A stretch of 64,000 bases of DNA from Comamonas sp. NLF-1-9 (GTDB lineage Bacteria; Pseudomonadota; Gammaproteobacteria; Burkholderiales; Burkholderiaceae_C), in NCBI RefSeq assembly GCF_019195435.1, contig NZ_CP078069.1, positions 124,001-188,000 of the forward strand, written 5' to 3'. The number at the start of each line of letters is the position of its first letter. The stretch's first letter is position 1. Made by a program: the position numbers and the translations under genes. The notes under the pieces are model-generated. The model saw only the letters and a program-made list of their open reading frames with translations, had not been told where the DNA came from and ran no database searches. Positions 27,686 to 41,087 of the stretch are shown piece by piece.

Positions 27686-28743
27686 AGCTGCGCGTAGGCA
27701 TGCTGACGGGCGGCGGCGACTGCCCGGGGCTCAACGCCGTCATCCGCGCAGTGACCAAGTCGCTGATCCGCCACGGCCAGTGCGAGGTGCTGGGCATAGA
27801 GGACGGCTTTCAGGGCCTGATGGAGCAGGTGCCGCGCGTGCAGCGGCTGGACTGGCAGCGCGTGAGCGGCATCCTGCACCTGGGCGGCACCATCTTGGGC
27901 ACGAGCAACAGCGCCAACCCGCTGCGCGATGCAAGCACGCTCGCCCAGGTGGCCCGCAACCTGGCAGTGCTGCAGCTGGACGTGCTGGTAGCCATAGGCG
28001 GCGACGGCACCATGAGTCTGGCCCACGGCGTGGCCCAGGCCACGGGCGTGCACTGCGTGGGCGTGCCCAAGACCATAGACAACGACATTGCGCACTGCGA
28101 GCGCAGCTTCGGCTTTGACACCGCCGTCACCACTGCGGCCGAGGCGCTGCGCCGCCTGGAGAGCACCGCCAGCAGCCACCACCGCGTGATGATCGTCGAG
28201 ACCATGGGGCGCCACGCCGGCTGGCTGGCGCTGGAGGCGGGCCTGGCGGGCGCCGCCGACGTCATCCTGCTGCCCGAGATCGACTACGACATCGAGGCCG
28301 TGGCCGCGCATTGCCGCGCGCGCGAGCAGCGCCAGCGCTACACCATCATCTGCATGGGCGAGGGCGCCAAGGCCAGGGGCGCGGGCCTCACGGTGCGCGA
28401 GCAGGTCGCGGGCAGCCCCGACCCGGTGCGTCTGGGCGGCGTGGGCCACGTGCTGCGCACACAGTTGCAGCCGCTGCTGGCGAGCGAGGTGCGCACCACG
28501 GTGCTCGGCCACCTGCAGCGCGGCGGCGACCCCACGCCGTTCGACCGCGTGCTGGCCACGCGCTTTGGCCACCATGCGGCGCAACTGGTGGTGCAGCGGC
28601 GCTTCGGCCAGATGGCCACGCTGCAGCACGGGCGCATAGGCAGCGTGCCCATGGCAGAGGTGGCCAATGTGCAGCGCACCGTGGCGCGCGGGCATGAGCT
28701 TGTCACCATGGCGCGCGACATCGGCGTCTGCCTGGGCGACTGA
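27682..28743 (+). CDS. pfkA: 6-phosphofructokinase (PFK-A superfamily, G/K active-site type)
   Basis: A 353-residue phosphofructokinase. Motifs are GMLTGGGDCPGLNAVIR, GGDGTMSLAHG and PKTIDNDI. The residue equivalent to E. coli Gly104 is Gly109, which normally means ATP as donor; the equivalent of Gly124 is Lys130, which is typical of PPi enzymes and of the ATP-dependent group III. ATP use is therefore likely but unproven. Translation starts at GTG 27682, overlapping nagZ. It ends 18 bp from the convergent livF. Confidence 0.88.
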   Translation: MKLRVGMLTGGGDCPGLNAVIRAVTKSLIRHGQCEVLGIEDGFQGLMEQVPRVQRLDWQRVSGILHLGGTILGTSNSANPLRDASTLAQVARNLAVLQLDVLVAIGGDGTMSLAHGVAQATGVHCVGVPKTIDNDIAHCERSFGFDTAVTTAAEALRRLESTASSHHRVMIVETMGRHAGWLALEAGLAGAADVILLPEIDYDIEAVAAHCRAREQRQRYTIICMGEGAKARGAGLTVREQVAGSPDPVRLGGVGHVLRTQLQPLLASEVRTTVLGHLQRGGDPTPFDRVLATRFGHHAAQLVVQRRFGQMATLQHGRIGSVPMAEVANVQRTVARGHELVTMARDIGVCLGD

Positions 28744-28761
28744 CCGCCGGCGCCGGCGTGT

Positions 28762-29484
28762 TCAGCCGCCGAGGTAGGCCTTGCGGATGTCGGGATTGGC
28801 CAGCAGGTTGGCGCCGGTGTCTTCCATCACCAGGTGGCCGTTTTCCAGCACGTAGCCGCGATCGGCGATGGACAGCGCGCGGTTGGCGTTCTGTTCGACC
28901 AGAAACACCGTCACGCCGTCGGCGCGCACGGTTTCGATGATCTCGAAGATCTGCGCGATGATGAGCGGCGCCAGGCCGAGCGTGGGTTCGTCGAGCAGCA
29001 GCAGGTGCGGTTCGCTCATCAGCGCGCGGCCTATGGCCAGCATTTGCTGCTCGCCGCCGCTCATGGTGCCGGCGCGCTGGTTGGCGCGGTCCTTCAGGCG
29101 CGGGAACAGCTCGAAGACGTGGGTCACGCCCTTGTCGATCGCGTCCTTGTCCTGGAAGAAGCCGCCCATCTTGAGGTTTTCCAGCACCGTGAGCTGCGGG
29201 AACACGCGCCGCCCCTCGGGCGAGACCGCAAGACCCATGCGCATGATCTCGTGCGTGGGCGCATGGGTGATGTCGCGGCCTTCCAGGATCACCCTGCCGC
29301 CGCTGGCGCGCGGCGTGCCGCAGATGGTCATCAAGAGCGATGTCTTGCCCGCGCCGTTGGCACCAATCAGCGAGACGATCTCGCCCTGGTTGACGTGCAG
29401 CGACACCTCATTGACGGCACAGATCGCGCCGTAGTGGGTGGACAGCTTCTCCAGTTGGAGCATGGGAGTGGTGCTGGCATTCAT
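28762..29484 (-). CDS. livF: Branched-chain amino-acid ABC transporter ATP-binding protein LivF
   Basis: A 240-residue ABC ATPase of the LivF type. Walker A is GANGAGKTS, the signature is MSGGEQQMLAIGRAL and Walker B LLLLDEPTLGLAP. It works with LivG, LivM and LivH and a periplasmic binding protein to import Leu/Ile/Val or related compounds. It is the last gene of the operon and overlaps livG by one base. Confidence 0.93.
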   Translation of the reverse strand: MNASTTPMLQLEKLSTHYGAICAVNEVSLHVNQGEIVSLIGANGAGKTSLLMTICGTPRASGGRVILEGRDITHAPTHEIMRMGLAVSPEGRRVFPQLTVLENLKMGGFFQDKDAIDKGVTHVFELFPRLKDRANQRAGTMSGGEQQMLAIGRALMSEPHLLLLDEPTLGLAPLIIAQIFEIIETVRADGVTVFLVEQNANRALSIADRGYVLENGHLVMEDTGANLLANPDIRKAYLGG

Positions 29485-30247
29485 CAGGCTTCTCCCAGGT
29501 AGGCCTTGATGACCCGCTCGTCGTTGCGCACCGCTTCGGGCGTGCCCAGGGCAATCGGGCGCCCGTACTCCATCACCAGAATGCGTTCGGAGACGCCCAT
29601 CACCAATCCCATGTCGTGTTCGATCAGCAGCACCGTCACACCGTAGTCGCGGCGCAGGCGGTCGATCAGCTGCTGCAAGTCCTTCTTTTCCTGCGGGTTC
29701 AGGCCCGCCGCCGGCTCGTCGAGCATCAGCAGACGCGGCCCGGTGATCATGCAGCGCGCGATCTCCAGGCGCCGCTGGTGGCCGTAGGCGAGGTTGCCGG
29801 CCTCGCGGTTGGCGTACTGGCGCAACTCCATCACGTCAAGCCATTTGAGCGCGTTGTGGATCTTGAGCTGTTCGCTCTCGCGGTAGCGCCGGGTGTTGAA
29901 CAGGCCAGACAGCGGCGGCGGGCGGTGCTGGCGGTGCTGGGCCACGAGCAGGTTTTCCAGCACCGTCATGCTCTTGAACAGGCGCACGTTCTGGAAGGTG
30001 CGCACCACGCCTTCATTGGCCACGTGGTGGCTGGGGTGGCCGGCGATGCTCTTGCCATTGAGCGCGATGGCACCGGTCGTGGGCTTGTAAAAACCGCTGA
30101 TGCAGTTGAACACCGTCGTCTTGCCCGCGCCATTGGGCCCGATGATGGCGAAGATCTCCTTGGGGCTCACCTCGAAGCTGATGCCGTCGACCGCCAGCAG
30201 GCCGCCAAAGCGCATGCTCAAGTCCTTGACGGTGAGAATCGGCGCGC

Positions 30248-30251
<4 letters not shown>
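29484..30251 (-). CDS. livG: Branched-chain amino-acid ABC transporter ATP-binding protein LivG
   Basis: A 255-residue ABC ATPase with Walker [10 protein letters not shown], signature [15 protein letters not shown] and Walker [14 protein letters not shown]. The C-terminal extension ending [11 protein letters not shown] is typical of LivG. It overlaps livM by four bases (ATGA). Confidence 0.93.
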
Positions 30252-32430
<2,179 letters not shown>

Positions 32431-32503
32431 GGAGGCCCTCGGGCAAAGCGCGCACGGCCATGGTGCGCACTCTAGGGAGCAAATACGGCAGCGCCGCCTG
32501 ACG

Positions 32504-32530
32504 GTGCTGCAGCGGTATGCACTGCAGCAC
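32504..32530 (-). terminator. Intercistronic hairpin between binding-protein gene and livH
   Basis: A perfect 9-bp inverted repeat, GTGCTGCAG / CTGCAGCAC, closes a 9-nt loop. No T run follows, so it is not a complete intrinsic terminator. Such a hairpin after a binding-protein gene may protect its mRNA 3' end or reduce read-through into the permease genes. Confidence 0.4.
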
Positions 32531-32558
32531 GGCGGCGGCGCTCAGCCTGTGGCCAGGC

Positions 32559-33671
32559 TTACTTCACGAGGGACTTGGAGCCGTCCTTGTGCCACTCGAA
32601 GACCTGGAACTCGAAGGACTTCAGGTCGCCCTTGGCATCCCAGCTGGTGGCGCCCAGCGGCGTTTCGAAGGTGGTGGCGTGCATGTGGTCGGCCACCTTC
32701 TTGGCATCGTCGCCCACGGCCTTGACGCTGTCCAGAATCACCTGGGCAGCGGCATAGGAGGTCAGCTGGAAGGCGCCCGAAGCGTCGCGCTTCTTGTCCT
32801 TGAAGGCCTTGACCACCGCAGCGTTCTTGGGGTTGGAGGCAAAGTCGGCGGGCAGCGTCAGCAGCATGCCTTCGACGGCCGGGCCGGCAATCGCGTTGAT
32901 CTCGGGGTTGCCCACGCCCTCGGGGCCCATGAGCTTGACCTTCAGGCCTTGCTCGCCGGCCTGGCGCAGCAGCAGACCCATTTCGGGGTGGTAGCCGCCG
33001 TAGTAGACGAAGTCCACGCCCGCGCTCTTGAGCTTGGTGATGACGGCGGAGTAGTCGCTGTCGCCGGCGTTGATGCCTTCGAACAGTGCCACGTCCACGC
33101 CGGCCTTCTTCAGGTCGTCGCGCACCGCAGAGGCGATGCCCTGGCCATAGGACTGCTTGTCGTGCAGCACCGCAACCTTGGTCGGCTTGATCTTCTCGAT
33201 GATGAACTTGGCGGCGGACGGACCCTGCTGGTCATCGCGGCCGATGGTGCGGAAGATGTAGTGGAAGTTCTTGCCGTCCGTCAGCGCGGGCGAGGTGGCC
33301 GAGGGCGTGACCACGACCACGCCTTCGTTGTTGTAGATCGGTGCGGCGGCAATCGAGGCACCCGAGCAGACCGGGCCGACGACGTAGTGGATCTTGTCGT
33401 TGACCACGCGGTTGGCGGCAACCGGTCCTTGCTTGGGTTCGCAGGCGTCGTCAACCACCACGGTTTCGACCTTCTTGCCATTGATGCCGCCGGCAGCGTT
33501 CACGATTTCCACGGCGGTGAGCACGCCTTCCTTGATCATGTCACCGTACTGGGTGAGCGGGCCGGTGGCCGGGATCACCATGGCGATCTTGACCTGCGCG
33601 TGCGCGGGGAACATCAGCGATGCACTGGCCAGGCCAATCGCACCCACCAGGGTATGCAAGCGGAATTTCAT
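32559..33671 (-). CDS. Branched-chain amino-acid ABC transporter substrate-binding protein (paralogue 1)
   Basis: A 370-residue periplasmic binding protein of the LivJ/LivK family. The signal peptide ends at MFPAHA (about residue 25). Motifs GPLTQYGDMIKEGVLTAVEIVNAAGGINGK, DDACEPKQ, ATSPALTD and FRTIGRDDQQGP are typical. The two Cys residues in DACEP and PVCSG fit the family disulphide. It is about 70 percent identical by eye to the protein at 36163-37275 and is the one next to livH. Start 33671 is preferred to a TTG five codons upstream. Confidence 0.92.
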   Translation of the reverse strand: MKFRLHTLVGAIGLASASLMFPAHAQVKIAMVIPATGPLTQYGDMIKEGVLTAVEIVNAAGGINGKKVETVVVDDACEPKQGPVAANRVVNDKIHYVVGPVCSGASIAAAPIYNNEGVVVVTPSATSPALTDGKNFHYIFRTIGRDDQQGPSAAKFIIEKIKPTKVAVLHDKQSYGQGIASAVRDDLKKAGVDVALFEGINAGDSDYSAVITKLKSAGVDFVYYGGYHPEMGLLLRQAGEQGLKVKLMGPEGVGNPEINAIAGPAVEGMLLTLPADFASNPKNAAVVKAFKDKKRDASGAFQLTSYAAAQVILDSVKAVGDDAKKVADHMHATTFETPLGATSWDAKGDLKSFEFQVFEWHKDGSKSLVK

Positions 33672-33814
33672 GGAGTCTCTTTTCAAATTGGTAGAAGTGA
33701 AAAATCTCTGCGACGCCGGTAAGCGCCTGCGAGAGGGACAAGGTTAACCGTTTGCGACCGTTTGACCATCGGGAAAACCTGATGTCGGCCGCGGGTTTTG
33801 CGTGAATTTTTCTG

Positions 33815-34435
33815 TTAAAGAGGGTCGCGGACCGGCGGCGGCTGCAGGGTCTGCACGGGCTGCGGCTGCGGGCCGCCGGCCGGCCAGCGCCTGAGCACCC
33901 GCTGGAAGACCAGCGCATTCGGAATCTGCAGCAGGCGCGGCTCCTGGCCGGGGCTGGCGTCCTGCAGCGTGGTGTAGAGCAGATTGATGTCCACCACCTT
34001 GCCCAGGGGTCCGGGTTTTTCCGTGTTGGTGTCGAGCAACTCCACGTGGTCGCCCACGCGAAACGGCCCCACCATGAAGATCAGGAAGGCGCAGAAGATG
34101 TTGGACAGCACGCTCCAGGCGGCAAAGAAGGCCACTGCGCCCACGGCCGCAAAGCCGGTGAGGGCGCTCCAGAGCACGCCGGCCGACACGCCCAGGCGCT
34201 CGAGCACCAGCAGGAAGGCGCCGCCCAGGATCAGCAGGCGCAGCAGCGCATTGATCGGCTTGACGAGCTCGTGCGGAAACTGGTAGTGGTCGCCGGCGCG
34301 CAGGATCAGCCGGCGCAGCGCATGGTGCAGCGCCAGCGCCACCAGCACGATCAGCAGGATCTGCACCGTGGGCACGATGAACTCCAGCCAGTCGTGCATC
34401 CACGGCGGCAGCGTGGCCTTCAGGCGTGCCAGCAT
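33815..34435 (-). CDS. Small mechanosensitive ion channel, MscS family
   Basis: A 206-residue protein with two to three membrane helices and an MscS pore-like helix (LTGFAAVGAVAFFAAWSVLSNIFCAFLIF) followed by the beta domain (PFRVGDHVELL, GKVVDINLLYTTLQD, LQIPNALVFQ). The short length and Pro-rich tail match the small MscS-like group. It lies 18 bp after lysS on the same strand. A role as an osmotic release valve is inferred from family. Confidence 0.85.
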   Translation of the reverse strand: MLARLKATLPPWMHDWLEFIVPTVQILLIVLVALALHHALRRLILRAGDHYQFPHELVKPINALLRLLILGGAFLLVLERLGVSAGVLWSALTGFAAVGAVAFFAAWSVLSNIFCAFLIFMVGPFRVGDHVELLDTNTEKPGPLGKVVDINLLYTTLQDASPGQEPRLLQIPNALVFQRVLRRWPAGGPQPQPVQTLQPPPVRDPL

Positions 34436-34453
34436 GGCTGCGGCCTCGGCCTC

Positions 34454-36004
34454 TTACTGCTCGCGGCGCAGGGCCGGGAACAGGATCACGTCGCGGATGC
34501 TCGCGCTGTCGGTGAGCAGCATCATCAATCGGTCTATGCCTATGCCGCAGCCGCCGGTGGGCGGCAGGCCGTACTCCAGTGCGCGCACGAAATCGTGGTC
34601 GAAGTACATCGCCTCTTCGTCGCCGGCGTCCTTGGCCTGTACCTGGGCGGCAAAGCGCGCAGCCTGGTCTTGCGCGTCGTTGAGCTCGGAAAAGCCGTTG
34701 GCCATCTCGCGCCCGGTGATGTAGAGCTCGAAGCGCTCGGTCACCTCGGGGCGCTCGTCGTTGGCGCGCGCCAGCGGCGAGATCTCGGTCGGATGCTCCA
34801 TGATGAAGGTCGGCTGCCAGAGCTTTTCTTCCACCGTTTCCTCGAAGTACAGCACCTGCAGGCTGGCCAGCGAGCGGCGCGAGAGCTGGTCTTTTTCTTC
34901 CTTGAGGCCGAGCTTGCGCAGCGCCGCGATCAGCCACTGCGCGTCGTCCACGCCCGCGCCCGCGTCGGTGTGCGCCACGATGGCCTCGCGTATCGTCATG
35001 CGCGCAAACGGCGCGGCCAGGTCCACCGGGCGCCCGCCATAAGTGAGCTGCAGCGTGCCGGTGGCCTTGAGCGCGGCGTCGCGCAGCAACTGTTCGGTGT
35101 AGTCCATCAGGTCGCGGTAGTTCCAGTAGGCGGCGTAGAACTCCATCATGGTGAACTCTGGGTTGTGGCGCACCGAGATGCCTTCGTTCCTGAAGTTGCG
35201 GTTGATCTCGAACACGCGCTCGAAGCCGCCGACCACCAGGCGCTTGAGGTAGAGCTCGGGCGCGATGCGCAGGTACATCTCCTGATCCAGCGCGTTGTGG
35301 TGCGTGACGAAGGGCTTGGCGTTGGCGCCCCCGGGAATGGGGTGCAGCATGGGCGTTTCCACCTCCAGGAAGCCGTGCTCGACCATGAAGGCGCGAATGC
35401 CCGAGACCGCCTGGCTGCGCGCGATGAAGCGCCGGCGCGCGGCCTCGTCGGTCATCAGGTCGAGGTAGCGCTGGCGGTACTTCATCTCCTGGTCCTGCAT
35501 GCCGTGGAACTTGTCCGGCAGCGGGCGCAGGCTCTTGGTCAGCAGGCGCAGCGCGCTCACCTTGATGGACAGCTCGCCGGTGCGCGTCTTCATCAGCGTG
35601 CCACTGGCGCCAAGAATGTCGCCCAGATCCCAGCGCTTGAAGTCGGCGTAGAGCTCTTCGCCCAGCGCATCGCGCGTGATGTACAACTGGATGCGCCCGC
35701 CGGTCGTGCCCAGCGAGCCGTCCTGCAGCGTGGCAAAACTGGCTTTGCCCATCACGCGCTTGAGCATCATGCGCCCGGCCACGCTCACCTGCACCGCCTG
35801 CGCCTGCAGCTCGGCGTCCTCCCTTTCGCCGTAGCGCTGCTGCAGCTCGGCCGCGTGCTGGTCGGGCTTGAAATCGTTGGGAAAAGCCACGCCCAACCCC
35901 TGCGCCTGGCGCTCGCGCAGCAGCCGGAGCTTGTCCTTGCGCTCGGCAATCAGCTGGCTTTCATCAAGCCCGGAGGGGGCGGCGGCGGAATCGGTGGTTT
36001 GCAT
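34454..36004 (-). CDS. lysS: Lysyl-tRNA synthetase (class II)
   Basis: A 516-residue class II lysyl-tRNA synthetase. The N-terminal OB fold ([23 protein letters not shown]) precedes the catalytic domain with motif 2 ([22 protein letters not shown]) and motif 3 ([13 protein letters not shown]). The TAGAAT about 80 bp upstream is a possible -10 box. Confidence 0.97.
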   Translation of the reverse strand: MQTTDSAAAPSGLDESQLIAERKDKLRLLRERQAQGLGVAFPNDFKPDQHAAELQQRYGEREDAELQAQAVQVSVAGRMMLKRVMGKASFATLQDGSLGTTGGRIQLYITRDALGEELYADFKRWDLGDILGASGTLMKTRTGELSIKVSALRLLTKSLRPLPDKFHGMQDQEMKYRQRYLDLMTDEAARRRFIARSQAVSGIRAFMVEHGFLEVETPMLHPIPGGANAKPFVTHHNALDQEMYLRIAPELYLKRLVVGGFERVFEINRNFRNEGISVRHNPEFTMMEFYAAYWNYRDLMDYTEQLLRDAALKATGTLQLTYGGRPVDLAAPFARMTIREAIVAHTDAGAGVDDAQWLIAALRKLGLKEEKDQLSRRSLASLQVLYFEETVEEKLWQPTFIMEHPTEISPLARANDERPEVTERFELYITGREMANGFSELNDAQDQAARFAAQVQAKDAGDEEAMYFDHDFVRALEYGLPPTGGCGIGIDRLMMLLTDSASIRDVILFPALRREQ

Positions 36005-36081
36005 GGCGAAATGGGGCGCCGCCGCGCGGTGCGGGGCGCCGGTTCAGGGCAGGCGCGGGCCTGCGGTGATGAAAACCGCCG

Positions 36082-36087
36082 ATTCTA
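36082..36087 (-). promoter_or_regulatory. Putative lysS promoter (-10 box)
   Basis: TAGAAT on the minus strand, 78 bp before lysS, in the 158-bp gap after the second binding-protein gene. The same hexamer is found before acpP and tRNA-Gly. No -35 box is evident. Confidence 0.35.
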
Positions 36088-36162
36088 GGAGGCCAGGAGG
36101 GCGGCTTTGCTGCCGGCCTCGCGAAAATCCGCCCGCCCCGGCGTGCCGGGTGGCGCGCCGAT

Positions 36163-37275
36163 TTACTTGACCAGGGTCTTGCTGCCGTCCTTGTGCCATT
36201 CGAAGACCTGGAACTCGAAGGCCGTCAGGTCGCCATTGGCTTTCCAGCTGGTGGGGCCCAGCGGGGTCTGGAAGGTGCTCTTGTGCATGTGCTCGGCCAC
36301 GAGCGTGGGGTCGTCGCCTACCGCCTTGATGCTGTCCATGATGACCTGCGCGGCGGCGTAGGAGGTGAGCTGGAAGGCGCCCGAAGGGTCGCGCTTCTTG
36401 TCCTTGAAGGCCTTGACGATGGCCGCGTTGCGCGCGACGGCGGAAAAATCCGCCGGCAGCGTCACCAGCATGCCCTCGACCGCGTCGCCGCCGATCGAGT
36501 TGATCTCGTCGTTGGCCACGCCCTCGGGGCCCATCATGCGCATGTTCAGGCCCGCTTCACGCGCTTGGCGCATCAACAGCCCCATCTCGTTGTGGTAGCC
36601 GCCGAAGTAGACGAAATCGACACCGGCTGCGCGCAGCCGGTCAATCACGTCGGAGTAGTCCTTGAGCCCGGGGGTGATGCCTTCGTACATGGCCACGTCC
36701 ACGCCCTCGCGCCCGAGGATCTTGCGTGCGGTGTTGACGATGCCGCGGCCATAGGCCTGCTTGTCGTGCAGCATGGCCACCTTGCGCGGCTTGAGCTTGT
36801 CGATGATGAAGCGCGCGGCGACCGCCCCTTGTTCATTGTCCGGGCCTATGGTGCGAAAGATGTAGTGGTAGTCGTTACCGTCGGTGAGCGCCGGCGAGGT
36901 GGCCGAGGGCGTGACTGCCACGACGCGCTGGCTGTTGTAGATCGGCGCTGCCGCTATGGTTGCGCCCGAGCACAGCGGGCCGACGATGTAGTGGATCTTG
37001 TCGTCAAGCACCCGGTTGGCCACCTTGGGGCTCTGCTTGGGGTCGCAGCCATCGTCGTACACGGTGGTCTGCACCTGCTTTCCGTTGATGCCGCCCGCCG
37101 CGTTGACTAGTTCGACGGCGGTATTCACGCCCTGGGTAATCATGTCGCCGGTCTTGGTAAGTGGCCCGCTGGCCGGTATGACGATGGCGATCTTGATCTG
37201 GGCCTGGACCGTGAACGTAAAGGCGGTTGCGGCAAGAGCCGTCAACGCCGTGCGTAGGCGCATGCGAAGCTTCAT
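36163..37275 (-). CDS. Branched-chain amino-acid ABC transporter substrate-binding protein (paralogue 2)
   Basis: A 370-residue LivJ/LivK-type periplasmic protein with signal peptide ending TFTVQA (about residue 25). It has the same length and nearly all the same motifs as the copy at 32559-33671, including DDGCDPKQ, ATSPALTD and EWHKDGSK at the C-terminus. No permease gene adjoins it, so it may share LivHMGF or serve a different ligand. Both genes have GGTTAACC in their upstream regions. Confidence 0.9.
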   Translation of the reverse strand: MKLRMRLRTALTALAATAFTFTVQAQIKIAIVIPASGPLTKTGDMITQGVNTAVELVNAAGGINGKQVQTTVYDDGCDPKQSPKVANRVLDDKIHYIVGPLCSGATIAAAPIYNSQRVVAVTPSATSPALTDGNDYHYIFRTIGPDNEQGAVAARFIIDKLKPRKVAMLHDKQAYGRGIVNTARKILGREGVDVAMYEGITPGLKDYSDVIDRLRAAGVDFVYFGGYHNEMGLLMRQAREAGLNMRMMGPEGVANDEINSIGGDAVEGMLVTLPADFSAVARNAAIVKAFKDKKRDPSGAFQLTSYAAAQVIMDSIKAVGDDPTLVAEHMHKSTFQTPLGPTSWKANGDLTAFEFQVFEWHKDGSKTLVK

Positions 37276-37502
37276 GTAAACCTTCTCGGACAGGTTGATT
37301 CGAGGGTGCCGCGCGCTGTGTGTGCGCCGGCAAGTCCGACTAGATTAATCGTTGGCCGAGCTTTGGCAAGAGGGTTAACCTGCGCCCGGGGGTCTTTCTC
37401 TGCGGCCGCTGCAGTGCCCGACGGCCCGCGCGCTGACCAGCGCGACCCGGTCACCCCGTGGCATGATGGTACGCCCCTTGCCCCACTCCGCCGCACCGCC
37501 CC

Positions 37503-38045
37503 ATGCTCTACCAGATCTTTTCATTTCTGCTGGACGTTGTCGCCAGCGTGGTCACCGGCGCCTGTCTGCTGCGCGTGTACATGCAGCGCCTGCAACTGCC
37601 GTTTGGCAACCCGGTCGGGCAGGCGGTGCTGGCGCTCAGCGACTGGCTGGTGCTGCCGCTGCGCCGGCTGCTGGCGCCGCGCAGCCGCTGGGACGTGGCA
37701 AGCCTGCTGGCGGCGGTGCTGGCCCAGGCGGTGCAATACCTGGTGCTGATGCTCTGGGCGGGCGCGGGCCTGGGCGGCCTGGTGTTGCTGGTGCTGTTTG
37801 GCATCGTGCGCGTGGCCATCCTCGGGCTGATCGGCCTCATCATCTTGCATGCCGTGCTGAGCTGGGTGCCCAACCATTCGCCGATTGCCGGCGTGGTCGC
37901 GCGCCTTGCCGAGCCCTTGCTCGCGCCGCTGCGCCGCGTGCTGCCGCAGCCCCAGGGGCTGGATTTCTCGCCGCTGGTGGCGCTGCTGATACTGCAGGTG
38001 CTCCTGATCGTCCTGGGGAACCTCCAGGCCGCTTCCTTGTTTTGA
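37503..38045 (+). CDS. yggT: YggT family membrane protein
   Basis: A 180-residue integral membrane protein with two YggT repeats, each including the motif seen in LPLRRLLAP and APLRRVLPQ, and about four to five membrane segments. YggT proteins are linked to osmotic shock tolerance in E. coli and to membrane or division functions in other bacteria. It is convergent with accD, and repeat copy 6 fills the gap between them. Confidence 0.87.
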   Translation: MLYQIFSFLLDVVASVVTGACLLRVYMQRLQLPFGNPVGQAVLALSDWLVLPLRRLLAPRSRWDVASLLAAVLAQAVQYLVLMLWAGAGLGGLVLLVLFGIVRVAILGLIGLIILHAVLSWVPNHSPIAGVVARLAEPLLAPLRRVLPQPQGLDFSPLVALLILQVLLIVLGNLQAASLF

Positions 38046-38096
38046 TGAAATACGGCTCTAGAGACCGTCAGTAAAGCGCTGGCAGCTATTGTTTTT
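38046..38096 (+). repeat. Dispersed hairpin repeat, copy 6 (between yggT and accD)
   Basis: The copy starts at the yggT stop and reads TGAAATACGGCTCTAG, followed by a degenerate arm, then AAAGCGCTGGCAGCTATTG. Flanks match the family well; the central arms no longer pair. It ends four bases before the accD stop codon. Confidence 0.65.
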
Positions 38097-38100
38097 GAGA

Positions 38101-38973
38101 TCAGGCGATGGCGTCTGCAGGCAGGCGTTGCAGCATGGCCAGCAGCCGGGCCACGGTGGCCGGCAGCTGGCGGCGGTCGACGATCATGTCCACCGCGCCC
38201 TTGCTTTGCAGGAATTCGGCGCGCTGAAAGCCTTCGGGCAAGGTCACGCGCACCGTGGACTCGATCACGCGCGGCCCGGCAAAGCCGATCAGCGCGCCGG
38301 GTTCGGCGATCACGATGTCGCCCATGAAGGCAAAGCCGGCCGAGACGCCGCCCATGGTCGGGTCGGTGAGCACGCTGATGTAGGGCAAGCCCTTCTTGGC
38401 CAGGCGGGTGAGTGCGGCATTGGTCTTGGCCATCTGCATCAGCGACAGCAGGCCCTCTTGCATGCGTGCGCCGCCGGTGGCGGTAAAGCAGATGAAGGGT
38501 ACCTTCTGCTCGATGGCGTTTTCCACGCCGCGCGCAAAGCGCTCGCCGACGACCGAGCCCATGGAGCCGCCCATGAAGTCGAACTCGAAGGCCGCGGCCA
38601 CCAGACTGATGCTCTTGACCGCGCCGCCCATGACCACGAGCGCATCGGTCTCGCCGGTGTGCTCCAGCGCCTCTTTCAGGCGCTCGGGGTATTTGCGGCT
38701 GTCCTTGAACTTGAGCGCGTCCACCGGTATGACTTCCTGGCCGATCTCGTAGCGCCCCTCGGCGTCCAGGAAGGCGTCGAGCCGCGCACGCGCGCCGATG
38801 CGGTGATGGTGGCCGCAGTGGGGGCAGACGTTGTGGTTGTGCTCCAGGTCGGTCTTGTAGAGCACGGTATCGCAACTCGGGCACTTGATCCACAAGCCTT
38901 CGGGCATTTGCCGGCGCTCGGCCGGGTCGGTGGGCTGGATCTTGGAAGGCAGGAGTTTTTCAAGCCAGGACAT
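38101..38973 (-). CDS. accD: Acetyl-CoA carboxylase carboxyltransferase subunit beta
   Basis: A 290-residue beta subunit of acetyl-CoA carboxylase, making malonyl-CoA for the fab genes elsewhere in this window. The four-Cys zinc site is Cys31, Cys34, Cys50 and Cys53, followed by the crotonase-like carboxyltransferase domain ([37 protein letters not shown]). The ATG at 38973 has AAGGAAACC upstream. It is in line after trpA with a 40-bp gap. Confidence 0.97.
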   Translation of the reverse strand: MSWLEKLLPSKIQPTDPAERRQMPEGLWIKCPSCDTVLYKTDLEHNHNVCPHCGHHHRIGARARLDAFLDAEGRYEIGQEVIPVDALKFKDSRKYPERLKEALEHTGETDALVVMGGAVKSISLVAAAFEFDFMGGSMGSVVGERFARGVENAIEQKVPFICFTATGGARMQEGLLSLMQMAKTNAALTRLAKKGLPYISVLTDPTMGGVSAGFAFMGDIVIAEPGALIGFAGPRVIESTVRVTLPEGFQRAEFLQSKGAVDMIVDRRQLPATVARLLAMLQRLPADAIA

Positions 38974-39013
38974 GGTGGTTTCCTTCGGTATGGGCCGCGG
39001 GCGGCCCAGGTAT

Positions 39014-39819
39014 TCAGGCGTCCAGTGCCTTGCGGATCTGGCGCAGGAAGTCGATGGTGACCCCGACGACGCGTTCATGCGGCTGGTCTTCGACGAGCTC
39101 GATGATGCGACTGCCCATGACCACGGCATCGGCCACGCTGGCGATGGCCCGGGCGGTTTGCGCGTCGCGTATGCCAAAGCCCACGCCGACCGGAATCTTC
39201 ACGTGCTCGCGGATGCGCGGCAGCATGGCCGCCACTTCTTCGGTCTTGAGCGCGCCCGAGCCGGTCACGCCCTTGAGCGAGACGTAGTAGACATAGCCGC
39301 TGGCCACGCGCGCTACCTGCTGCATGCGCTCGGGCGTGGAGGTGGGCGCAAGCAGGAAGATCAGGTCGATGCCGCTGCGGCGCAGCTCGGCGCCGAACTG
39401 CTCGCATTCCTCGGGCGGGTAATCGACGACGAGCACGCCGTCCACGCCGCAGGCGGCGCAGTCGCGCGCAAAGCTGCCCGGGCCGCGCTGCTGCTCGTAG
39501 CGCTCCACCGGGTTGGCATAGCCCATGAGCACCACCGGCGTCGTGCTGTTGCGCTGGCGAAAGAGCCGCACCATCTCCAGCACCTCGGCCAGGCCTATGC
39601 CCAGTTGCAAGGCCTTTTCCCCGGCCTTCTGGATCACCGGGCCGTCGGCCATGGGATCGGAAAACGGCACGCCCAGCTCGATCACGTCGGCGCCCGCTTC
39701 GACCATGCCGTGCATCAGCGCGGGCGTGATGTCGGCAAACGGAAAGCCCGCCGTGACGTATGGAATCAGCGCCTTGCGGCCCTTGGCCTGCAGGGCTTCG
39801 AAGGTGTCGGCAATGCGGC

Positions 39820-39823
<4 letters not shown>
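39014..39823 (-). CDS. trpA: Tryptophan synthase alpha chain
   Basis: A 269-residue TIM barrel that cleaves indole-3-glycerol phosphate. The catalytic Glu49 and Asp60 ([16 protein letters not shown]) are at the same numbers as in Salmonella TrpA. It overlaps trpB by four bases (ATGA), so the two subunits are translationally coupled. Confidence 0.97.
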
Positions 39824-41073
<1,250 letters not shown>

Positions 41074-41087
41074 TTGATTCTTGGGGG

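Noticed and set aside
36124-36150. Hairpin CCCGGC / GCCGGG after the second binding-protein gene as a terminator
   Set aside because: The loop is only two bases and the T tract is short and nine bases away, so an intrinsic terminator is not well supported.
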